Source of the DNA: Massilia sp. TS11
GTDB lineage: Bacteria > Pseudomonadota > Gammaproteobacteria > Burkholderiales > Burkholderiaceae_D
Assembly (NCBI RefSeq): GCF_022012445.1
Contig: NZ_JAKLTS010000002.1
Coordinates: 62,001-126,000, forward strand
Direction of reading: 5' to 3'
DNA length: 64,000 nucleotides
Within the stretch, counting starts at the first letter, position 1, and every line of letters begins with the position of its first letter. Position numbers and translations under genes: made by a program. The notes under the pieces were generated by a model. It did no database searches. It was given only the letters and a program-made list of their open reading frames with translations, and was not told the origin of the DNA. Of this stretch, positions 37,533 through 46,156 are shown one piece after another.

Positions 37533-39185
37533 GTGAAGAAAGTCCTGTTGTCCACGCTGATCGTCGCCGCCTTCGCGGCACAGGCGCAAACCGCGCCCAG
37601 CTTCGCGCCCGCCCAGCTGTCCCAGCATGTAAAGATCCTCGCCTCCGACGAATTCGAAGGCCGCGCCCCGAATTCGGTGGGCGAAACCAAGACCGTCAAA
37701 TACCTGATCGACCAGTTCAAGGCGGCCGGCCTCAAGCCCGGCGGCGACCTTGTGCACGGCAAGCGTGGCTGGACCCAGGATGTGCCGCTGGGCCGCTTCG
37801 ACATCGAAGGCCCGCTCACACTGACGCTGCACAGCGGCGACCAGACCCTGAGCCTGAAGCAGGGCGAAGACGTGGCCTTCCGCGCCGCCATGACTGGCGC
37901 CAAGCGCGTCGACTTCGACAAGGTGCCGCTGGTATTCGTCGGCTACGGCGTGGCCGCACCCGAGCGCCAGTGGGACGACTTCAAGGGCATGGACCTGAAG
38001 GGCAAGCTGGCCGTGGTGCTGATCAACGACCCCGACTTCGAAACCGGCCAGGGCGACTTCGGCGGCAAGGCCATGACCTACTACGGCCGCTGGACCTACA
38101 AATACGAAGAGATGGCGCGCCGCGGCGCGGTCGGTACCATCATCGTGCACGAAACGGCGCCCGCCTCGTATGGCTGGAACACGGTGAAGAACTCGAACAC
38201 CAACACCATGTACGACATCGTGCGCAAGAACCCGAAGGAAGCGCACGCCCCGGTGGAAGCCTGGATCCAGCGCGATCTGACGGTCGACATCTTCAAGCGC
38301 GCCGGCCTCGATTTCGAAGCCCTGAAGAAGCAGGCGCAGACGCGCGACTTCAAGCCGGTCGAGCTGAAAGGCGTGAGCCTGAGCGCGCACTACGCCGTCA
38401 AGGCCCAGGTGATCAAGTCGAAGAATGTGCTGGCGCGGATCGACGGCAGCGAGCATCCGGAGCAGACCGTGATCTACTCGGCCCACTGGGACCACCTTGG
38501 CGTCGGCCAACCTGACGCCAAGGGCGACAAGATCTACAACGGCGCCGTCGACAATGCGACCGGCACTGCCGCCCTGCTGGAGCTGGCGCGCGCCCACGCC
38601 AAGCAGCAGCCGGCGCCCAAGCGCAGCATCGTGTTCCTGGCTGTGACGGCCGAAGAGCGCGGCCTGCTCGGCTCCGAGTACTACGCGGCCAACCCCGTGT
38701 ATCCGCTGGCGACGACGGTCGGCATGATCAACATGGACGGCTTCAGCCCGCACGGCCCGGCGCGCAACTTCACCATTTCGGGCAGCGCCAAGCTCGATCT
38801 GCTCGATGCGCTGGTGGCCAAGGCCAAGCAGTGGAACCTCAGCTACTCGCCGGACCCGTATCCGGAAGCCGGCCACTTCTTCCGCAGCGACCACTTCCCG
38901 ATGGCCAAGCGCGGCGTGCCGGCCATTTCGTATGGCAGCGGCGACGATCTGGTCGACGGTGGCAAGGCGGCCGGCAAGGCCCTGGACGAAGCCTACATCG
39001 AGAAGAACTACCACCAGCCGTCCGACGAGTGGAGCGCCAGCTGGCCCTTCACCGGCGTGGCGCGCGACCTCGAGCTGCTCTACGGCCTGGGCCGCGACCT
39101 GGCCAATGGCAGCAGCTGGCCGAACTGGGCGAGCGACTCCGAGTTCCGCGCCGAGCGTGACAAGAGCGCCGACAAGCGCAAGTAA
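37533..39185 (+). CDS. Exported M28 family metallopeptidase
   Basis: A 550-residue protein with a signal peptide (VKKVLLSTLIVAAFAAQAQ), a PA-like insert and an M28 core. Ligand segments AHWDHLG, GAVDNATGT with Asp, VTAEERGLLGSEYY and the late YHQPSDE are all present. I start at the GTG at 37533 because AAGGAG lies 6 bases upstream and the signal peptide begins at once; ATG 37509 would add eight polar residues and lacks a site. It is a second M28 gene, unlike the one at 13.5 kb in domain spacing. A strong terminator follows. Confidence 0.9.
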   Translation: MKKVLLSTLIVAAFAAQAQTAPSFAPAQLSQHVKILASDEFEGRAPNSVGETKTVKYLIDQFKAAGLKPGGDLVHGKRGWTQDVPLGRFDIEGPLTLTLHSGDQTLSLKQGEDVAFRAAMTGAKRVDFDKVPLVFVGYGVAAPERQWDDFKGMDLKGKLAVVLINDPDFETGQGDFGGKAMTYYGRWTYKYEEMARRGAVGTIIVHETAPASYGWNTVKNSNTNTMYDIVRKNPKEAHAPVEAWIQRDLTVDIFKRAGLDFEALKKQAQTRDFKPVELKGVSLSAHYAVKAQVIKSKNVLARIDGSEHPEQTVIYSAHWDHLGVGQPDAKGDKIYNGAVDNATGTAALLELARAHAKQQPAPKRSIVFLAVTAEERGLLGSEYYAANPVYPLATTVGMINMDGFSPHGPARNFTISGSAKLDLLDALVAKAKQWNLSYSPDPYPEAGHFFRSDHFPMAKRGVPAISYGSGDDLVDGGKAAGKALDEAYIEKNYHQPSDEWSASWPFTGVARDLELLYGLGRDLANGSSWPNWASDSEFRAERDKSADKRK

Positions 39186-39199
39186 TCGCCGCGCCTGAC

Positions 39200-39230
39200 A
39201 CCACCACCGTCCGCAACGGACGGTGGTGGT
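39200..39230 (+). terminator. Intrinsic terminator after the M28 peptidase gene
   Basis: A 14-base perfect stem, ACCACCACCGTCCG (39200-39213) with its complement at 39217-39230, and a CAA loop, followed by CCTGTTTTGT. It starts 14 bases after the stop codon at 39183-39185. Confidence 0.85.
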
Positions 39231-39411
39231 CCTGTTTTGTGCTCTCCTAAGCGCGCCATCTTTTGTGCTTTGTAGGATTTGCGCGATGCGCGCGCCGCGA
39301 ATCTGTTGCAACAACGGATGGGATCACCCAGAATCGCCAGCGTGTTTGATTCAGGAGGCCAGAAAGCTGGCGTGCACGACGATGCCAGTGGCCCGCAGAG
39401 AGCGAATGTAG

Positions 39412-40038
39412 ATGGGTTATCACCTCATTATCCGTCGCCCCGACGGTTCTATCGCCGCGCATTACGCGGACACGTTTGAAGGTCTTTGCCAATTCGATGG
39501 CATTACGTCCGACGCCATCATTTATCAGGCGGCGCCCGAGTGGAAGCCGTCTATCGTCGGTGCCCACGCGTCCTACAATTTGCTGGCGCAAGACTGGTAC
39601 CGTGCGGGCATTCGCGCGCAATGGCAGTTTTTTGAAGAGGCCAAGCAGGCGAATCTGATACCGGAAAAAATCAGCCAGGACCCGGAGTCGTTTGAGGCTT
39701 ATACGGCCGCCGCCAATATGCGGATCAAGCGCGGTGATTTTCTGCTACGGCGAAAGAATATCGAAGTAGAGGTCAAGTGCCTGACGCTCTACGCCGACAA
39801 CTACTATCTGCCCTACGCCCATATCAAGGCCCACGAGAACATGCAGGCCCTGTCCGCCGTGCCCGTGTGGTTTGCCATTTATGCGCGTAACGGCGATTGC
39901 CCGGTGCCCGATTCCTTGCAGATGGTGTCCGTGAACGCCATCCTTTCGCAGAACAATGGCCTCGTCAGTTATGACACTCAGAGCCAATGTCTGGTGGTGC
40001 CGCGGCATATGACGTCGGCGGGTTTCAGCGGCATCTGA
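39412..40038 (+). CDS. Hypothetical protein with a PD-(D/E)XK-like pattern
   Basis: A 208-residue soluble protein that I do not recognise. Residues 103-125 read KRGDFLLRRKNIEVEVKCLT, in which an Asp is followed at 9-11 residues by E-x-K, the spacing of a PD-(D/E)XK nuclease core. This is a pattern only. The N-terminus GYHLIIRRPDGSIAAHY could be a small separate beta-sheet. GC is a little lower than in the core neighbours and the gene lies about 0.8 kb left of the island, so it may be an acquired gene. Confidence 0.55.
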   Translation: MGYHLIIRRPDGSIAAHYADTFEGLCQFDGITSDAIIYQAAPEWKPSIVGAHASYNLLAQDWYRAGIRAQWQFFEEAKQANLIPEKISQDPESFEAYTAAANMRIKRGDFLLRRKNIEVEVKCLTLYADNYYLPYAHIKAHENMQALSAVPVWFAIYARNGDCPVPDSLQMVSVNAILSQNNGLVSYDTQSQCLVVPRHMTSAGFSGI

Positions 40039-40136
40039 TGAATGCGCGTGCAGATCAGAAGCCTGGATTGTGCGGGACTTGTGAAGTTCTTCAAAAGATT
40101 GCCTTTTGCGTCCCTTCACAAGTTCGAAGCTAATTT

Positions 40137-40622
40137 CTACTTCACGAAGTAAGTTCCCACACACACCATCGTATCGCCTGCGCCACGTTCGCAGTACGAT
40201 TTCTTCCATTCATAGCCTTGGCTGTTCGGATTGGTGAATTTATAGGGACCGTAGACGCCTTTCGACGACGCCTTGACCATGTCGATCATCCCCTTGATGA
40301 ATGCGTTACCGTCGTAGTCTTTTAGGCCGATGAGGTTTTTGCCAACCATGCGGGGATTGGCGCCTTGCGCCAGGCAATTGCCCTCGAAGTCGTAGACAAA
40401 AACGTAAAGATCGCGGTCTTTGAATGCACCATCCGGGTGTTCCGTGAAGACTTTATAGGCCTTTTCCGGGCCGGCCGATTTAATCAGCGCAACCGCCTTT
40501 TTCACCATCTCGACGGCTTCTTGCTCCGTGCCGCGCTCAGCCGCGAAAACGCTCATGGGCGCTGCGGCGACAAGCATGGCGACCGTCACTGCCCTTGCCA
40601 AGGATTGATATTTGAATTGCAT
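40137..40622 (-). CDS. Periplasmic single-Cache domain protein
   Basis: A 161-residue protein with a signal peptide (cleavage near VFAAE) and one Cache domain. The domain has DLYVFVYDFEGNCLAQGANPRMVGKNL (about 91-117) and YEWKKSYCERGAGDTMVCVGTYF, the pattern of small-molecule-binding sCache_2 domains. It has no signalling domain of its own, so it probably binds a ligand for a separate receptor. A GGGAA site lies before the ATG. It is the last recognisable core gene before the island. Confidence 0.85.
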   Translation of the reverse strand: MQFKYQSLARAVTVAMLVAAAPMSVFAAERGTEQEAVEMVKKAVALIKSAGPEKAYKVFTEHPDGAFKDRDLYVFVYDFEGNCLAQGANPRMVGKNLIGLKDYDGNAFIKGMIDMVKASSKGVYGPYKFTNPNSQGYEWKKSYCERGAGDTMVCVGTYFVK

Positions 40623-40795
40623 TTCCCGTCTCCTAGAAAGTGACTCAAATTGTTATTACCGCGTATCGTGTGTTGCGCATAGGCTACCAAATGCCTAAGA
40701 AGTATCTCTGATACGTACAGGACGGTCAAATCGCATTTGCGCATGTGGTAGGGACGGGTGTCGGCCTGGGCAACGCTGGATAGGGATCGCCGCTG

Positions 40796-40845
40796 CTAGT
40801 TATGGACAAACCGGTGGCGAGAGAGGGTCAGGCATTTGCAGCCAG
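40796..40845 (-). pseudogene. Decayed 5' end of an integrase gene
   Basis: Read on the minus strand, this stretch resembles the first codons of the integrase at 57449-58891. CTGGCTGCAAAT matches the ATGGCAGCGAAT start, and after a small indel CTCTCTCGCCACCGG matches CTTTCCCGCCACGGG (the LSRHG part). A stop soon follows at 40796-40798. It sits at nearly the same distance from its att repeat as the intact integrase does. The alignment is short (about 40 bases), so the call is tentative. Confidence 0.4.
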
Positions 40846-40855
40846 ATGTCACACA

Positions 40856-40938
40856 AAGCGCATCCGGCCCAAATGAAAAAGCCGTTGATCCTTACGAATC
40901 AACGGCTTATCGAATATCTGGTGGTGATAGCTGGACTC
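40856..40938 (-). repeat. att-like direct repeat, left end of island A
   Basis: Direct repeat of 58915-58997 (constant offset 18,059), about 83 bases with roughly 15 differences, concentrated near the inner end. On the minus strand it reads GAGTCCAGCTATCACCACCA, like the T-arm end, acceptor strand and CCA of a tRNA, then a terminator hairpin (stem at 40879-40889/40898-40908) with a T-run. No full tRNA precedes it. It fits an attachment site made from the 3' end of a tRNA gene. Confidence 0.75.
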
Positions 40939-41130
40939 ACATCGATCCACACCAAGAAACATAACCATTTGATTCTTAAGAAATTTGTTTGCTATTTGGT
41001 GTCGAGACTTAGCCAAATGTGCATCACCTCAGTGATGCACCTGAGAAAACCAGAGCGCTAGTATATGAGAGATTTGATGTAGCCGCTGGCGACCCGCATG
41101 CCCTGGGCGCGAGCGTGGGAAATTCTGCGC

Positions 41131-42231
41131 TTAATCCAATTCAAGTTCCAGACACTTCATTGCAATTGCTTCTACGTCGGCCATGAGAGACGTTAACGCA
41201 TCGTTGCCATCCTGGTGTTCCTCGAAAATTGTTGAGGATGTCCCGCCATGCGCGATCGAACAGCGCAACTTATAGAAACGAACAACCGCTTTCTTATAGG
41301 TTCCTTGCATTTTATAAAGGGGTTCTTCGCTAGCGCTACGCTCAATGGAATGTATGAACCGATTTTGCGCAGCCAGGAGGACATCGAACTGGGCATTGAA
41401 AGGTTCAAATGCCGGAATCAGATCGTTCTCTTCGGCAAGAGCATTCAGTTGATTCATTTCGCTCTGCAGGCTTTTTTCTGCCTCTTTTACGGCGTTCTTT
41501 GCGTCGATATCGAAGGACTGGATAAAACGTTTCTTTATATTCGTCAGGTAAGCGTTCTCGACAATACGGTAGAACGATAGGAACCTCCACTTGGGATGCA
41601 TCTCAGCCACGGCCTCTGAGAGTAACTTCGTCTTAGAAAGTGTGTTAAGCACTTCGGAAGACTTGACCGTAATACTCGATGCAAGTTCGATAAGCGAGCT
41701 TGCAACGGTTATGCGGGGCAATTCGGCATGTTCAATCTTGAAAATGGCAGCAATCAACCGTCTCAGGTTGGCTGAATTAAGGCCAGGATCACGTGGGCAA
41801 GCAATGAGCGCATGGCCGCTAAGCACGCTTCGCCAATTTACGCGTTCCGGGTTATTCCAAAGTTTACCTTGCCATTGTCGTTGGTCAGCGACTAGAAAAT
41901 GCAATATCAGAGACTCCAAATCAGTCGGCACCGCGAGAACATCGTGCAGGTTTCCTTGTGACTGCTCCAGGTTTCCGAGCAACCATACATGAGAAGTCCA
42001 CCCTTCCGACTGAACTGCGGAATACCTCCATTTCTCAACAGGGGCAACACATCTTGCAATCTCAACGTCGTAAGCGGTTGCTAACGATTCCAGCGCGGCA
42101 GCTCGACTTTCCTCACTTGCCAGAAGGCCATCAAGGCGGTCATCGTATTGAAAGTCTAGGCGGTCAAGAAACTGTTCGAACGTCGTTCCTTGCCCCAGCT
42201 GGAAATATTGGCAGAAAGGGGTGGGTAGCAT
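41131..42231 (-). CDS. HEPN-type putative ribonuclease, second gene of a two-gene operon
   Basis: A 366-residue soluble, mostly helical protein. The C-terminal 110 residues hold a long charged helix and then KLRCSIAHGG, in which Arg323 and His328 give the R-x4-H motif of HEPN ribonuclease domains. The upstream two thirds match nothing I know and could be a sensor or a second HEPN-like region. The start lies 1 base after the stop of the gene at 42233, so the pair is coupled. HEPN proteins in mobile elements are often toxins or abortive-infection effectors. Confidence 0.65.
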   Translation of the reverse strand: MLPTPFCQYFQLGQGTTFEQFLDRLDFQYDDRLDGLLASEESRAAALESLATAYDVEIARCVAPVEKWRYSAVQSEGWTSHVWLLGNLEQSQGNLHDVLAVPTDLESLILHFLVADQRQWQGKLWNNPERVNWRSVLSGHALIACPRDPGLNSANLRRLIAAIFKIEHAELPRITVASSLIELASSITVKSSEVLNTLSKTKLLSEAVAEMHPKWRFLSFYRIVENAYLTNIKKRFIQSFDIDAKNAVKEAEKSLQSEMNQLNALAEENDLIPAFEPFNAQFDVLLAAQNRFIHSIERSASEEPLYKMQGTYKKAVVRFYKLRCSIAHGGTSSTIFEEHQDGNDALTSLMADVEAIAMKCLELELD

Positions 42232-42232
42232 A

Positions 42233-43384
42233 TTACGCTTTGCTCGCAGCTGCTATTTGCCAACATTCCTCCATGGGTGTGTCACCGCCATCGCGGATAA
42301 ATTCCTTGAAGGCCACGAATACCATCTCTCGGGTCGCTACGCCGACGTTTTCCTTTGAAGAGTCAATCCCCTGGCGTAGTCGTTCAAAAGTCGATACAGC
42401 GATGGCATCAGCACCATTCAACTTGACCTGGTCCAAAAGTTCAGTGAGCGATGGCCAAAGGCGCTTTGATAATTTTTCACTGCGCTCAAGTGAACCGACC
42501 GCTGCGGCGATGCCCAGAAGCGCCGTTTCATTACCCAAGAAATGAAGATGGTCGGCGCCGACAGCTAAATCTAGCTCGACGAGCCAGTTGACAAATTTTT
42601 TGAAACCATCTTCTGCTGGGCCTTCTCCGTCATTTCCGGCGCCGGCACTGTTTCCGAGCACATTGATGGCAGAATCAGCAAGTAACTCCTCCATAACGGT
42701 GTTCCGCAAGTCAAGGTTTGGTTGGCCCTGCAGCCATGCCTGAAGAGCCTGCGCGAGCTTCGACAGCGAGAATTGTCCAGGCTGAGCACGTCGGCGAGCG
42801 TCATTGGCCCGGAATATCGACAGATGCGGTATGTCAGCAAGGTCATCGACAAGTTTCGAGCTTAGCACCTCGACCTGTTGTTTTACAGACATTGGACGCT
42901 GACCGGCGTTTAACAACAACATCCGGTACGCAACTGCGCCGAACGGAATATTCAGCCACACCTCGATCCGAAGCGGACGGCCCAAAAACTGTTCAAGCGC
43001 GTCATCGGCTAGTTCGGCGGCTGTCTGCCTGAGTGCATTCGTCCGCTGCAATCCGTCGATGATGTAGACTTGCGGCGCTGTAAGGCACGAAAGCGCTTCT
43101 GAGAGACCCGCGAGATCTGTGTCAGCGAAGTAGTCTGCGGGCGCACGGCGCAATTCGAGCGTCACCGCTAACACGATAGGAGGGAGAACGCAACCCCGTT
43201 TTAAGTCACTTCTCAGCGTTGCATACGCCTTCGTTCCCTTAATGATCCCTCGTTGGATACTCAAGTTCTCTTCTGCGCCCGCAGTCAGTGCCAGGAAATC
43301 TCTGTAACTGCATTTGGCAGACACACAATAGGATAGCAGGCGGTCATCTCGATCTACTGCGATTGCGGATATGGTAAGTGGCAT
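42233..43384 (-). CDS. DGQxR-motif protein (DndB/ParB/GmrS-like fold), first gene of operon
   Basis: A 383-residue protein. IIDGLQRTNALRQ (108-120) matches the D-G-x-x-R loop shared by DGQHR-domain proteins (DndB-like), ParB-type nucleotidases and the DUF262 part of GmrSD. A second shared block, LLLNAGQRPMSVKQQVEVL, is at about 157-175. These domains bind or hydrolyse nucleotides and recur in phage defence. No nuclease motif is visible in the rest of the protein. The pair with the HEPN protein suggests a sensor or modifier gene followed by an effector. Confidence 0.65.
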   Translation of the reverse strand: MPLTISAIAVDRDDRLLSYCVSAKCSYRDFLALTAGAEENLSIQRGIIKGTKAYATLRSDLKRGCVLPPIVLAVTLELRRAPADYFADTDLAGLSEALSCLTAPQVYIIDGLQRTNALRQTAAELADDALEQFLGRPLRIEVWLNIPFGAVAYRMLLLNAGQRPMSVKQQVEVLSSKLVDDLADIPHLSIFRANDARRRAQPGQFSLSKLAQALQAWLQGQPNLDLRNTVMEELLADSAINVLGNSAGAGNDGEGPAEDGFKKFVNWLVELDLAVGADHLHFLGNETALLGIAAAVGSLERSEKLSKRLWPSLTELLDQVKLNGADAIAVSTFERLRQGIDSSKENVGVATREMVFVAFKEFIRDGGDTPMEECWQIAAASKA

Positions 43385-43484
43385 ATCGAGTTAACTATAA
43401 AGGTGGATTCAATAGCATTTGAAGCATTTTGCCTGCCTTATGGATTTCCCACAACGATACGAGGATTTCCAAGAAAGACCGGAT

Positions 43485-44198
43485 TCACGGCGTTTGATCT
43501 GCGGTCTTCGGGACATGCAAACGCCTAATGAGACGCTGTAGCTGGACTAGGGACCAGTTGCAGCCGTTGACTGTGCGAATCCCGAGGTTGTTCAGTTCCG
43601 TAACCATCTGGCGCTGCGACAGGCGGCGCAGCTTAAACCCCTCAATCTGGCCGCGCATTTTTTGTGCGAAGCCGTCAGCAGCCGCCTGACGCATTTCGAT
43701 GTTGGGCCGGAGGTTAGCAGCACCAGCGGCACCGAGACGCATTCCGCGAGCCTTAGCGGCCTTCAAAGCGTCCTTGGTGCGCTCGCTGATCCGCTTGGCT
43801 TCGTGCTCTGCGAATGCAGCCATTATGTGAATGGTTAGGTCGTTCGCTTCTGGCATGTCACACGCGACAAACGTAACTGCATTCCTACCGTTGCCCTTCG
43901 CCGTCTCCATTAAGCCGGTGATAAAGTGTACATTGCGGGCCAGGCGGTCGAGTTTCGCGATCAACAACTTCGCGCCTGACTTCCGGCAGGCTTCTAGCGC
44001 CGCACGAAGCTGCGGCCTCTTCGTTAGCGCGTCGGCGCCTTTACCCGTTTCAGTCTCGATAAACTCCCCAATCAATTCGGATGCGCCGGCGCCCAGGTAG
44101 CGGGCCACGGTTTCCCTTTGCGCTTCAAGTCCGAGACCGGAGGCGCCTTGCTTCTGGGTACTCACGCGGTAGTAGGCAATGTACTTAATCGGTTCCAT
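43485..44198 (-). CDS. Serine recombinase (resolvase/invertase family)
   Basis: A 237-residue serine recombinase. The catalytic serine is Ser13 in YYRVSTQKQG. The family segments LLIAKLDRLARN and FAEHEAKRISERTKDAL follow. The C-terminus has a short helix-turn-helix-like region (LSQRQMVTELNNLGIRT) rather than a large-recombinase domain, so it is a small resolvase or invertase. It is divergent in role from the tyrosine integrase that bounds the island. No inverted crossover sites were identified nearby. Confidence 0.88.
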   Translation of the reverse strand: MEPIKYIAYYRVSTQKQGASGLGLEAQRETVARYLGAGASELIGEFIETETGKGADALTKRPQLRAALEACRKSGAKLLIAKLDRLARNVHFITGLMETAKGNGRNAVTFVACDMPEANDLTIHIMAAFAEHEAKRISERTKDALKAAKARGMRLGAAGAANLRPNIEMRQAAADGFAQKMRGQIEGFKLRRLSQRQMVTELNNLGIRTVNGCNWSLVQLQRLIRRLHVPKTADQTP

Positions 44199-44914
44199 GA
44201 ACTGCTCCTTGAATGCTGACTACGTTACAAGATGTTCGTTTAATGTGTAGTCCTTGTGCCCTTCGGAAGACAGGTTGAGGCAATACTTTCAACGTCTTTG
44301 TGGAAAGGCTAGCGACTTCGATCCGCGAAGCCTGATCGCGGTATGTGCTGGCCAACATCGCCGGTCGGATGCATAACTTCTTGCCTTTTAGCTGCGTCTA
44401 CAAGCTCGCTAGCATTTGAATTCTGCTTCCAAGCAGTATCTTCAAGATTTCGCTTTACAGTGCTGTTGACGTCATCATCCCTGATCGGGCGTTTTGCTCG
44501 ACAAGAGAGGGAGCCAGACAGGATGTCTTTGATTGCATTGAGATGTTAAACAATCTGCAACGCCGACATTGTTTCAATGTAAAGCTGTCACCAGAGGAGT
44601 TTGAAAAGCGGCATTCCTTACTGCTGCAGAGTGTCTAGCAGAGCGGTGGCGATTCAATTTCTAAACGCGACCAAACCAGTCTCAGAATCATCGGCGTGTT
44701 TCCCCTAACTGTTCTCAAAAGGAGGTTGTGAGAAGAGTGTTTTAAGATGTAATTACAATGCATCTTTATAAGTCAATGATTTTTAAGTGGAAAAAACTCG
44801 CACAAATCCAACGATCGATCTCTAACATTTGGAATGCCATTTGGCAGTGCTGTCGAGGACAGCCAGTATCTGAGCAGATAAAAATGGCTCCCTTAACTAA
44901 TGAAAGGATCAAAA
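44199..44914. other. Non-coding stretch, 0.7 kb
   Basis: No convincing gene. Short open frames on both strands lack ribosome-binding sites and domain likeness. DNA becomes more AT-rich toward 44760, where TACAAT occurs without a good -35. I see nothing further. Confidence 0.5.
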
Positions 44915-45256
44915 ATGGATATCAAAATCAAACTGTCGGACGAGAGTGTTGATTGCATCGAAAAAATGTGCGAACTGTTTGCACTTGATGAGCACATGAA
45001 CGGGGTTGCGCCAACGATTCCCAAGATTGTGAGCAACACAATTGAAGCAGCCAAATCAGAGTGGGCAGAGCTGCTTGGGTTGGTAAACGAGCATCCTGAA
45101 CTGAGGGCAGATGCGAAGGAAATCCTGTTGACACTCTATCGTGAACCGCTTACTGCCCGCATCAAGCAAATCGCTCCGCCTGGCTATGAAATGCTTTCTG
45201 AGCGTCGTCGCGCCGCCGGTGGCAAGTCAATGGTTGCGACCGAACAGTCCGCATAA
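44915..45256 (+). CDS. Hypothetical protein of the island
   Basis: A 113-residue soluble, helical protein (MDIKIKLSDESVDCIEKMCE and following), unrecognised. The GAAAGGA site 6 bases before the ATG and a strong terminator 30 bases after the stop support a real gene. The N-terminal half is acidic and the C-terminus basic (SERRRAAGGK), compatible with a small DNA- or RNA-associated protein or an antitoxin-like protein. No toxin partner is visible next to it. Confidence 0.55.
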   Translation: MDIKIKLSDESVDCIEKMCELFALDEHMNGVAPTIPKIVSNTIEAAKSEWAELLGLVNEHPELRADAKEILLTLYREPLTARIKQIAPPGYEMLSERRRAAGGKSMVATEQSA

Positions 45257-45285
45257 ACACGTTCAATTCGCTATCGTTAAGAGCT

Positions 45286-45306
45286 GATGGGGACTATGTC
45301 CCCATC
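45286..45306 (+). terminator. Intrinsic terminator
   Basis: Perfect 9-base stem GATGGGGAC/GTCCCCATC with a TAT loop, 29 bases after the stop of the 113-residue gene, followed by TTATTC. The T-run is short. Confidence 0.7.
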
Positions 45307-45482
45307 TTATTCACGGTGGTTCCCTCCATTCCGACGAGTCAAAGTCCTAGGAGATTTTCTTCACTTTGTAGGGGTAGCGTCCGTCAACTTCGGGAAAAAA
45401 ATGTAGGTCCTTATACTTCGAGCCGAAGCTGCTCAATATTCGTCCTTCTGAAAGCGTTTTGAGATGGAAAAACTCAAGTATA

Positions 45483-45540
45483 GGAATTGAATTCGACCTT
45501 TTCCTAAAGCGTCTATGTGAAAAACTGTACGGGAAGCGTA
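45483..45540 (+). repeat. Diverged long direct repeat, copy 1
   Basis: A 58-base segment matching 45964-46021 at about 70 per cent without gaps, including the shared core CCTAAAGC and ATG[TC]GAAA. Copies are 481 bases apart. Confidence 0.5.
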
Positions 45541-45963
45541 GGGCGCGTTTGGGCATCGTCTAATGTCTGTGCAACGTACGTTCCCGAACAACGCTTCCTT
45601 CTTCGCGTAGACGCATCATTTGGTATTCGCCTTTCGTGATGAAGGGTGCCTAAGACTTATTTTCGAAATGGCTACCAGATTATTCGGCAGACTCCACCTG
45701 GTATTGGAGCTGACTCACGCCGCGTCAAAGCCGCAGCGAACTGCCTGATTGCGCAAAACCGATTGCTGTATTGATTGTTTAAATACGGCAGACACGCCCT
45801 TGAGGTAGGGCCGATCGGGCATACTCCTAGAAGGATTCTCAACTGCTGAGAGGACACTGTTCCTCAAATTCCGGCAGGAATTCGCGATCCTTATAGTAGG
45901 CCTTGACACCCGCAACACTTAGCGTTCGCGCGGGCGTTTTCATGCGATTTCTTTGAAAAAAAT

Positions 45964-46021
45964 GAAATTGAATTTAGCCCTTACCTAAAGCCTTTATGCG
46001 AAACTTAGTACGAGAAATGTA
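45964..46021 (+). repeat. Diverged long direct repeat, copy 2
   Basis: Partner of 45483-45540. Its right end runs into a tandem decamer and lies 35 bases from a perfect inverted repeat. Confidence 0.5.
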
Positions 46022-46039
46022 CGACCTAAGTACGACCTA
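46019..46039 (+). repeat. Tandem decamer GTACGACCTA
   Basis: Two exact copies of GTACGACCTA (46019-46028 and 46030-46039) spaced 11 bases, close to a DNA helical turn, as in iterons or operator pairs. Confidence 0.6.
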
Positions 46040-46055
46040 TTTCGTGCATTTTTTG

Positions 46056-46085
46056 TTCTTATAGATCAGAACGCATCTATAAGAA
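46056..46085. repeat. Perfect 11-base inverted repeat
   Basis: TTCTTATAGAT and ATCTATAAGAA flank an 8-base centre (CAGAACGC). The arms are too AT-rich and lack a T-run for a terminator, so an operator, cruciform or origin element is more likely. Confidence 0.65.
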
Positions 46086-46156
46086 TAGTTGGGAAAGATG
46101 AGTGCAGATCCTTATACATGACGAGGAAGTGCGGACGGGCAAACAAACTTAGAGCG

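Larger units (their letters stand above)
45257..46156. other. Non-coding, repeat-rich stretch, 0.9 kb
   Basis: AT-rich for this genome. It holds a diverged long repeat pair, three copies of a [GA][GA]TCCTTATA element (near 45409, 45889 and 46109), an 11-base inverted repeat and a tandem decamer, listed separately. No convincing gene; a 69-codon minus-strand frame at 45347-45556 lacks support. Confidence 0.55.

Noticed and set aside
40915..40995. A complete tRNA gene at the left repeat
   Set aside because: Only the acceptor 3' strand, part of the T-arm and CCA are present; upstream sequence cannot fold into the D and anticodon arms.
44343..44549. 68-codon plus-strand frame in the island
   Set aside because: No ribosome-binding site, no domain and no conserved pattern; cysteine- and serine-rich composition fits chance.
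45347..45556. 69-codon minus-strand frame
   Set aside because: Overlaps the repeat-rich non-coding block and has no supporting site; kept as non-coding.
45257..46156. CRISPR array in the repeat-rich stretch
   Set aside because: Only two diverged long repeats and short motifs, without regular repeat-spacer spacing or cas genes.
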